13,090 nt of DNA, from the NCBI GenBank assembly GCA_016931875.1, contig JAFGDX010000049.1, positions 1 through 13,090 on the forward strand, given 5' to 3'. The notes under the pieces are model-generated. The model searched no databases. It saw only the letters and a list, made by a program, of their open reading frames with translations, and was not told where the DNA came from. Every line of letters begins with the position of its first letter. The first letter of the stretch is position 1. Below are positions 7,614 to 13,090 of this stretch, piece after piece. The translations under genes and the position numbers were made by a program. Source of the DNA: Prolixibacteraceae bacterium. GTDB taxonomy: Bacteria > Bacteroidota > Bacteroidia > Bacteroidales > Prolixibacteraceae.

Positions 7614-9299
7614 ATGAGCGACGATAAAAAGATAATTTTCTCGATGTATAAGGTGAGTAAAATTTACCCACCCAACAAAACAGTAATCAAAGACATTTCA
7701 CTTTCGTTTTTTCTGGGCGCCAAAATTGGTATTATCGGTTTAAACGGTTCGGGGAAATCTACACTGCTGCGCATCATTGCCGGGCAGGACAAAGCCTTTA
7801 ACGGCGAGTTGGTTTTTGCGCCCGGCTATTCGGTTGGTTTGCTTGAACAGGAGCCCAAACTCGACGAATCGAAAACCGTCATCGAAATTGTAAGAGAAGG
7901 GATGCAGGAAACCGTTGATGTGCTGAACCGCTACGAAGAAATTAACCAGCTGTTTGGCTTGCCCGAAGTGTATGAAAACCCGGATGAAATGGACAAACTG
8001 ATGACAGAACAAGCGCAGTTGCAGGAAAAAATTGACCAACTGGATGCGTGGAACCTGGACAGTAAACTGGAACGGGCTATGGACGCGCTGCAATGTCCGC
8101 CCGATGATCAGCCGGTGAGTGAACTCTCGGGAGGGGAACGCCGCCGTGTGGCACTTTGCCGGTTACTGCTGAAAGAACCCGACGTGCTGCTGCTCGACGA
8201 ACCTACCAACCACCTTGATGCCGAAAGTATTCAGTGGCTCGAAATGCACCTCGCGCAATACAAAGGAACTGTTATTTGCATCACCCACGATCGCTACTTC
8301 CTCGATAATGTTGCCGGCTGGATTCTGGAACTCGACCGCGGGCAGGGAATTCCGTGGAAAGGAAATTATACCTCCTGGCTGGAGCAAAAATCAAAACGAC
8401 TGGAACAGGAAGAAAAAGGCAGCCAAAAACGCCGGAAAACACTGGAACGCGAGCTGGAATGGGTGCGAATGGCACCAAAAGCCAGACATGCAAAGGCAAA
8501 AGCGCGTTTAAATGCCTACGATAAAATGTTAAATGAAGATGTAAAACAAAAGGAAGAAAAACTGGAAATTTTTATTCCCAACGGGCCGCGGCTGGGCGAC
8601 AAGGTGATTGAAATGGAAAATGTTTCCAAAGGATATGGCAACCGGGTTTTATTTGAAAACCTCAGTTTTAAACTTCCTCCGGCAGGAATTATCGGGGTTA
8701 TCGGGCCAAACGGCGCCGGAAAAACCACCTTGTTCAAACTGATTATGAGACAACTGGAAGCCGATGAGGGTACTATTGACGTTGGCGACACAGTGAAAAT
8801 CAGCTACGTTGACCAAACCCATGCCGCCATCGATCCGAATAAATCGGTTTTTGAAGTCATCTCGGGCGGAACGGAAACCATGATACTGGGCACCCGCCAG
8901 GTAAATTCGCGCGCGTATGTGGCACGGTTTAACTTTACCGGCGCCGACCAGGAAAAAAAATGCGGCGTGCTTTCGGGTGGCGAACGCAACCGGCTTCACC
9001 TGGCGCTGGCGTTAAAAGCCGAAGGCAATGTGTTGCTGCTTGACGAACCTACCAACGACATTGATGTGAACACCTTGCGGGCACTGGAAGAAGGCCTTGA
9101 AAACTTTGCCGGCTGCGCTGTTGTTATTTCGCACGACCGCTGGTTCCTCGACAGAATTGCCACACATATTCTTGCTTTTGAGGGCAACTCAAATGTCTAT
9201 TATTTTGAAGGCTCGTTTACTGAATACGAAGAAAACCGCAAAAAACGGCTTGGCGACGAGGCTCCAAAACGTATAAAATACAAAAAACTCAGAGAATAA
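7614..9299 (+). CDS. ettA: Energy-dependent translational throttle protein EttA (ABC-F)
   Basis: This 561-residue protein has two tandem ABC ATPase domains and no membrane segments, the ABC-F plan. Domain one has Walker A GLNGSGKST at 42-50, signature LSGGERRR at 171-178, and Walker B LLLDEPTNHLD at 192-202. Domain two has GPNGAGKTT at 364-372, LSGGERNR at 453-460 and LLLDEPTNDID at 474-484. The arm insertion of EttA is present at about 95-140. The linker (about 253-325) contains the P-site tRNA-interaction motif, with ELEWVRMAPKARHAKAKARL at 280-299. The tail PKRIKYKKLRE matches EttA rather than Uup or antibiotic-resistance ABC-Fs. EttA binds the ribosomal E site and, depending on ATP/ADP ratio, restrains or stimulates entry into elongation. 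The gene has its own promoter candidate and is probably monocistronic. Confidence 0.97.
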   Translation: MSDDKKIIFSMYKVSKIYPPNKTVIKDISLSFFLGAKIGIIGLNGSGKSTLLRIIAGQDKAFNGELVFAPGYSVGLLEQEPKLDESKTVIEIVREGMQETVDVLNRYEEINQLFGLPEVYENPDEMDKLMTEQAQLQEKIDQLDAWNLDSKLERAMDALQCPPDDQPVSELSGGERRRVALCRLLLKEPDVLLLDEPTNHLDAESIQWLEMHLAQYKGTVICITHDRYFLDNVAGWILELDRGQGIPWKGNYTSWLEQKSKRLEQEEKGSQKRRKTLERELEWVRMAPKARHAKAKARLNAYDKMLNEDVKQKEEKLEIFIPNGPRLGDKVIEMENVSKGYGNRVLFENLSFKLPPAGIIGVIGPNGAGKTTLFKLIMRQLEADEGTIDVGDTVKISYVDQTHAAIDPNKSVFEVISGGTETMILGTRQVNSRAYVARFNFTGADQEKKCGVLSGGERNRLHLALALKAEGNVLLLDEPTNDIDVNTLRALEEGLENFAGCAVVISHDRWFLDRIATHILAFEGNSNVYYFEGSFTEYEENRKKRLGDEAPKRIKYKKLRE

Positions 9300-9412
9300 T
9301 TCCATTCCTTTTGATGACTAAATAAACGAGGTTTTTTATTGCACACGTAAGGATTGAAATTACGGTATAAAACATAATATAATAATATGTCTGTAAGCAT
9401 TATTTCCATTTC

Positions 9413-9429
9413 AACAGTGAGATACTGTT
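9413..9429. repeat. Short inverted repeat between ettA and the DUF486 gene
   Basis: AACAGT and ACTGTT form a 6-base perfect stem around a five-base loop (GAGAT). The stem lies 114 bases after the ettA stop and 48 bases before the DUF486 start. It is followed by only four T residues, so it is a weak terminator at best. It could equally be a small operator or chance. Confidence 0.22.
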
Positions 9430-9476
9430 CATTTTAAAATCAAACCTGTTTTATTGTTTTACAAAAAATTACATGT

Positions 9477-9848
9477 ATGAATAAAGGATTGATTACCATT
9501 CTTTTGCTTGTTCTGTCGAACACTTTTATGACTTTTGCCTGGTACGGGCATTTAAAGTTCAAAGAATTTAGCTGGTTTGGGAGCCTGGGGCTAATTGCAA
9601 TTATTTTAATCAGCTGGGGGATTGCTTTCTTTGAGTATATTTTTCAGGTGCCGGCCAACCGTATTGGGTTCAATAGCAACGGAGGCCCGTTTAATCTCTG
9701 GCAGTTGAAGGTTATCCAGGAAGTTATCACACTTTCCGTTTTTACCGTTTTTACGGTTGCCTTTTTTAAAACCGAAACGTTCAGAATGAACCACCTGATT
9801 GGTTTTGTTTTTCTGATTTTGGCTGTATATTTTATTTTCAAAAAGTGA
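9477..9848 (+). CDS. DMT-family protein, DUF486
   Basis: This 123-residue protein is a DUF486 (PF04342) member. These are short, four-helix relatives of drug/metabolite transporter subunits, with no established substrate. Helices lie near residues 4-22, 33-55, 83-97 and 104-121. Family hallmarks are TFAWYGHLKF at 19-28, SWGIAFFEYIFQVPANRIG at 46-64, and QLKVIQEVITLSVF at 76-89. The length is normal for the family. The gene has 177 bases of AT-rich non-coding DNA upstream, where I see no full promoter match. It converges on the AAA+ ATPase gene with 90 bases between stops. It appears to be the last ordinary chromosomal gene before the injection-system-like region. Confidence 0.92.
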   Translation: MNKGLITILLLVLSNTFMTFAWYGHLKFKEFSWFGSLGLIAIILISWGIAFFEYIFQVPANRIGFNSNGGPFNLWQLKVIQEVITLSVFTVFTVAFFKTETFRMNHLIGFVFLILAVYFIFKK

Positions 9849-9938
9849 TAGTCATTATTTCCCCGCAAAAAAATTACTATGCCATTTTGTTGAAAAAGTG
9901 GTACTCGGCAATTGGTATAATTTGAAGGTTAACACTTC

Positions 9939-11258
9939 TTAAGTAAGCCGAATCATTTTTCCTTCTTTCTGGTATTCCTTTTGAATGCCGGACATCAAGT
10001 CATTCCGGGAAATCGTGGTTGATTGGTTTTCAAGCGTTTTCAGCCCGGCATAATGAATTGCATTCACAATATTGGCGCCGGTTAAATCGTATTTCTGCGC
10101 CACTTCACGGAGCGATATTTTTTTGTCGAGTTTTACATTTTCCGGGAGGTAGTTTTTCCACAACAAAAGGCGTTCTGCCACTCCCGGGTTTTCAAACTCA
10201 ACCATGGAGTTGAACCGGCGGGTAAACGACGCATCGATGTTGCTTTTCAGATTCGATGCCAGGATGACCAGCCCGGCGTGCGATTCAATGCGCTGCAACA
10301 GGTAAGAAACCTCCTGGTTGGCATATTTGTCGTGGGCATCGCGCACATTGGTGCGTTTTCCAAAAATGGAATCGGCCTCGTCGAAAAACAAAATCCAGTC
10401 TTTGTTGGCAGCTTTGTCAAACAACCGGGACAGATTTTTTTCGGTCTCGCCAATATATTTTGAAACCACCATCGACAGGTCGATACGGTACACATCGCGG
10501 TTGGTATATTTTCCCAACAGGCAGGCTGTCATGGTTTTTCCGGTACCTGCCGGCCCGTGAAACAACACACGGAACCCGGGTTTAATTTTCCCCTTCATCC
10601 CCCAGTTGTTTAGCAAAGTATCGTTGTGTTTCAACCAGATTTCAATTTCTTTGATTTCGTCCATGGTTTTTTCCTGCAACACCAGGTCGTTCCATTCCAG
10701 TCCGGTAGTAATCCGCTCTGCCGGAAAGTCGCTGTTCAGCCTGGGTTTTGATATTTTCCCGGTGGTAAACAAATCCACATACTCTTCGTCCATGACCAAA
10801 CGCCCGCTCATTTTGGGTTCTCCGTGATTAACATGATCCAAATACAACACATTTTTCCGGGCAAAAAGATGCTCCTCGTCAAAAATTCGCGCAACCTCCA
10901 TGCGCTTTTGAATGTCCTTCCCGGCAAGAATATACAAGGCTGTTTCGCCGGTGGGAAGAATGCCCCGGTGATTTTTTCCTTTTACGCCGCCAAACTCAGG
11001 AAAATCTCCTCCGTTGGGAAGATATGCGGCGATAACCGGTCCAAAAAAACCCGGGTCAATATGAGGAATCAATGCCAGAAAGAGTACGACAACATCAAAA
11101 AAAGAAAGCCTGTTTTCAAGAATAAAACCTGCCAGTTCGGATTGCTCCAATTCTTCAGGGCGAAAATCGGGCAAACGTATATTGTTCTGTTTAAACTCCA
11201 GTTCAAAACGGGACTGAATTACTTTTTGCAGATAATAGGGAACTTTTGAGGTATTCAT
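9939..11258 (-). CDS. AAA+ ATPase of the eCIS-associated (Afp15-like) type
   Basis: This 439-residue protein has a single C-terminal AAA+ module. It shows Walker A GPAGTGKT at 235-242, Walker B ILFFDEAD at 289-296, the sensor-1 Asn336 in LASNLKSN, paired arginines 347-348 in FTRRF as the arginine-finger region, and a lid with LTGANIVNAI at 392-401. The N-terminal 200 residues are family-specific and include LALIPHIDPGFF at 61-72, FPEFGGVKG at 86-94 and GILPTGETALYILAG at 99-113. I recall this pattern from ATPases encoded beside Bacteroidota contractile injection systems. In such systems the ATPase (Afp15/Pvc15) is needed for particle assembly. The upstream gene on the same strand encodes a DUF4157 protein and ends 35 bases before this start, supporting one transcript. 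AGGAAA directly precedes the ATG. A general chaperone-like AAA+ role is the alternative. Confidence 0.88.
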   Translation of the reverse strand: MNTSKVPYYLQKVIQSRFELEFKQNNIRLPDFRPEELEQSELAGFILENRLSFFDVVVLFLALIPHIDPGFFGPVIAAYLPNGGDFPEFGGVKGKNHRGILPTGETALYILAGKDIQKRMEVARIFDEEHLFARKNVLYLDHVNHGEPKMSGRLVMDEEYVDLFTTGKISKPRLNSDFPAERITTGLEWNDLVLQEKTMDEIKEIEIWLKHNDTLLNNWGMKGKIKPGFRVLFHGPAGTGKTMTACLLGKYTNRDVYRIDLSMVVSKYIGETEKNLSRLFDKAANKDWILFFDEADSIFGKRTNVRDAHDKYANQEVSYLLQRIESHAGLVILASNLKSNIDASFTRRFNSMVEFENPGVAERLLLWKNYLPENVKLDKKISLREVAQKYDLTGANIVNAIHYAGLKTLENQSTTISRNDLMSGIQKEYQKEGKMIRLT

Positions 11259-11293
11259 TTTCCTGTTGCTTTAAAAATGAAATTATTTCTGAT

Positions 11294-13090
11294 TTATTCA
11301 CAAATATTATTTTCCGGATTAGTCTGATCCATTACCAGTACAATATTGTTGTCGACTACCCTGGTCACAAACACCTGAATATCTGCCCTTCGATAACGCT
11401 GCCAGTCGTTTTTAGGATCTCCGGTTTCGGCAAGCCCTTCTTCCGAGCCCCTGCTTTCTTCATCAAAATCAACCTCACTGGCGGGTGAGCCTTCTTCGCA
11501 CACACCCGAAGGGTAAATAGATACCGGAGGCAGTAAGTCGCTGTAGGTATCCAGGCCGGCATACAATTCAAAGCTTGTATTTTGTGCCCTTGCCATGGCC
11601 AACGACAAATTCTCTTCAGCAGCCCGTTGTTCTGTTCCGGCACCGCGCCAAATTGGCGAAGCATGCCCGACCACCGAAATAGAGACAGAAGTGATAAAAG
11701 GATTATCGAGATTTGCGGCTACCGCTGCAACAATTTCAGCAACTGCTGCTTCATTGTTTTCTGCATGTACTCCTGAATGCAAATCATTTTCGCCGGTGTT
11801 AAAATACACCATTCGGGTGATAAGCTGTTCGGTCACCTGTGCCAGTTCAGCATTGTCACACTCCCCTTCGTGTGCTTCCAGTTCTCCTGATTCACCTTCA
11901 AATCCGCCCACAAAAAACTGGCCTCCACCCTGAATAATGTTAATTGCCGGCAGGTTTAAATGTCCTCCCAGTTCAATTCCCATACATCCTCCGGAAGTGT
12001 TAAAGAATATATCGTTTTTCCCGGGAATAATAAGATATAAATAAGCTGCATCCACACCCGCACTTACCACGGCACCACCACTTACCCCAAACGACTGTTC
12101 AATTGTTCCGCCCTCAAAGTCTTTTGGTCCGTACCAATCCGGTGTAGGATCAGGATCTGCAGAACCTGAACACAAATCCTCGTTACCAAAACTGGTGGAA
12201 ACAGACGGCCCAATGGATGCGCTGATGGAACATTCTCCCGAAAGTCCCACATTAATCTGCAGATATCCCTGTTCCCAGGTCATTCCCATATTGTTTGAAT
12301 AGCGGAACACAACATATCCGCCGCCAAATCCAATTTTTAGAAAGCAGCCTACTTTTAGTTTTCCGACCGGAGTCTCGGCAGCTCCTCCCAACCCAAGGCC
12401 GGCACCAGCAATATCGTCCGTGTCTCCAACAGCAGCATACACATTCATGGTATAATGATGTTCCACATCGCTTTCCGGGTTCAGGTTAAAATGGTCTTGT
12501 AATAAATTTGTTCTGTTCCGGTCGTATCTCATCCACTCATTGACCAAATCAAGTTCATGATTGCTGATTCCGGTTTCCCCTCCGGTTCCATCCATAATCA
12601 TTCGTTGAATTTCAGTATGGGTAAACGGGATGACGTAAATTAATGATTCGGTGCAATAAAAATCAGTATTGTAAATGGAATTGAATGAAGCCAATAGTGG
12701 GGCAATGGTTGGAATAGTACTGCTCACAGATGGATCATCCCAGTTTTCCTGGTTTCGCCACGACTCCCAGTCTTGTACCTGGGTGTGAAACGTTCTTAAA
12801 AAATCTTCTATTTCATAAATGCCCGATGGCTCAATGTCGCCACATTCGGCAGGTAAAGTGTCATTTACATCAAGCGGCGGTTGTGTATTCTGCGGGGCTT
12901 CGGTGGCAGGATCACCTTGTTTTTGCAAAACATTTCCATCCAATTCCTCAAAAGGGCATTCCCCTCCGCAACTTCGTTGTATCCGTGCGGGTTGCTGCTG
13001 AGCCACGTGGGTTAACTCGTGTGCCAGGAGCTTTTGACCCTGTTTTGATTCCGGGTCGTATTTTCCCTGATTAAAAAAAATGTCGTTTCC
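11294..13090 (-). CDS. DUF4157 (eCIS core domain) protein with C-terminal OmpA-like domain, 5' end missing
   Basis: The frame is open from the window edge, so the N-terminus is missing; 598 residues are visible. The first 50 residues are the end of a DUF4157 domain: GNDIFFNQGKY at 1-11, then LLAHELTHVAQQQ at 21-33 with an HExxH zinc-binding motif at 24-28. A Cys-containing RSCGGEC follows at 39-45. The GTG at 13006 lies inside this domain and is not the true start. Residues about 213-398 form a glycine-rich, beta-prone region I cannot assign. Residues about 423-578 resemble an OmpA-like domain, with YFNTGEND, GHAS at 475-478, NLSLAMARA at 494-502 and RRADIQV at 567-573. Eleven cysteines are visible. 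DUF4157 is a hallmark of eCIS loci, often in effectors or toxins. Here it could be an effector, a maturation protease, or a wall-anchoring component; the sequence does not decide between these. Confidence 0.85.
   Translation of the reverse strand, partial: GNDIFFNQGKYDPESKQGQKLLAHELTHVAQQQPARIQRSCGGECPFEELDGNVLQKQGDPATEAPQNTQPPLDVNDTLPAECGDIEPSGIYEIEDFLRTFHTQVQDWESWRNQENWDDPSVSSTIPTIAPLLASFNSIYNTDFYCTESLIYVIPFTHTEIQRMIMDGTGGETGISNHELDLVNEWMRYDRNRTNLLQDHFNLNPESDVEHHYTMNVYAAVGDTDDIAGAGLGLGGAAETPVGKLKVGCFLKIGFGGGYVVFRYSNNMGMTWEQGYLQINVGLSGECSISASIGPSVSTSFGNEDLCSGSADPDPTPDWYGPKDFEGGTIEQSFGVSGGAVVSAGVDAAYLYLIIPGKNDIFFNTSGGCMGIELGGHLNLPAINIIQGGGQFFVGGFEGESGELEAHEGECDNAELAQVTEQLITRMVYFNTGENDLHSGVHAENNEAAVAEIVAAVAANLDNPFITSVSISVVGHASPIWRGAGTEQRAAEENLSLAMARAQNTSFELYAGLDTYSDLLPPVSIYPSGVCEEGSPASEVDFDEESRGSEEGLAETGDPKNDWQRYRRADIQVFVTRVVDNNIVLVMDQTNPENNICE

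Noticed and set aside
9848..9880. Imperfect hairpin (ATAGT...ACTAT) as a bidirectional terminator
   Set aside because: The stem has two mismatches and is almost all A-T pairs, so stability is doubtful. It is mentioned only in connection with the island boundary.
10824..11249. Open frame of 141 codons on the plus strand
   Set aside because: It is antisense to the AAA+ ATPase gene, has no recognisable domain, and its strand opposes the likely operon.
11365..11664. Open frame of 99 codons on the minus strand inside the DUF4157 gene
   Set aside because: It overlaps the OmpA-like coding region in another frame, and the main frame carries the recognisable motifs.
13004..13006. GTG as a start codon for the DUF4157 gene
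   Set aside because: The frame stays open upstream to the window edge and encodes the conserved GNDIFF...HELTH part of the domain, so this GTG is an internal valine codon.

Overview
The window looks like a chromosomal segment of a Bacteroidota bacterium. The evidence is AT-rich intergenic DNA, several TAnnTTTG-type -7 boxes, starts with weak or absent Shine-Dalgarno sequences, and several protein families that I associate with this phylum. A marine or gut Marinilabiliales/Prolixibacteraceae-like host is a guess. I see no rRNA, tRNA, CRISPR array or insertion sequence.

Left part (1-5706): a minus-strand DegT-type PLP aminotransferase carries a twin-arginine export signal. A possible gene start running off the left edge follows it. 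Next on the plus strand are an unrecognised multi-span membrane protein and a histidine kinase with a 7TM sensor, a PAS domain and no partner regulator in view. The kinase gene runs tail-to-tail into fumC (class II fumarase, minus strand) with only 13 bases between the stop codons.

Middle part (5940-9848): all genes are on the plus strand. They encode a small four-helix membrane protein with histidines at the helix ends, a secreted beta-rich protein, a small basic helical protein, the ABC-F translation factor EttA, and a DUF486 small membrane protein. These are ordinary chromosomal genes, mostly transcribed separately.

Right part (9939-13090, minus strand): two genes, 35 bases apart, look like one end of an extracellular contractile injection system (eCIS) locus. 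The upstream gene is cut by the window edge. It encodes a protein with a DUF4157 (eCIS core) domain containing HELTH, a long glycine-rich unassigned middle, and an OmpA-like C-terminal domain. The downstream gene encodes an AAA+ ATPase of the type found in eCIS clusters (Afp15-like). The ATPase gene ends against DUF486 and appears to be the boundary of the cluster. Tube, sheath, baseplate and spike genes would have to lie beyond base 13090, so the eCIS assignment is a strong inference rather than something shown here. This right-hand region is the most interesting part of the window.
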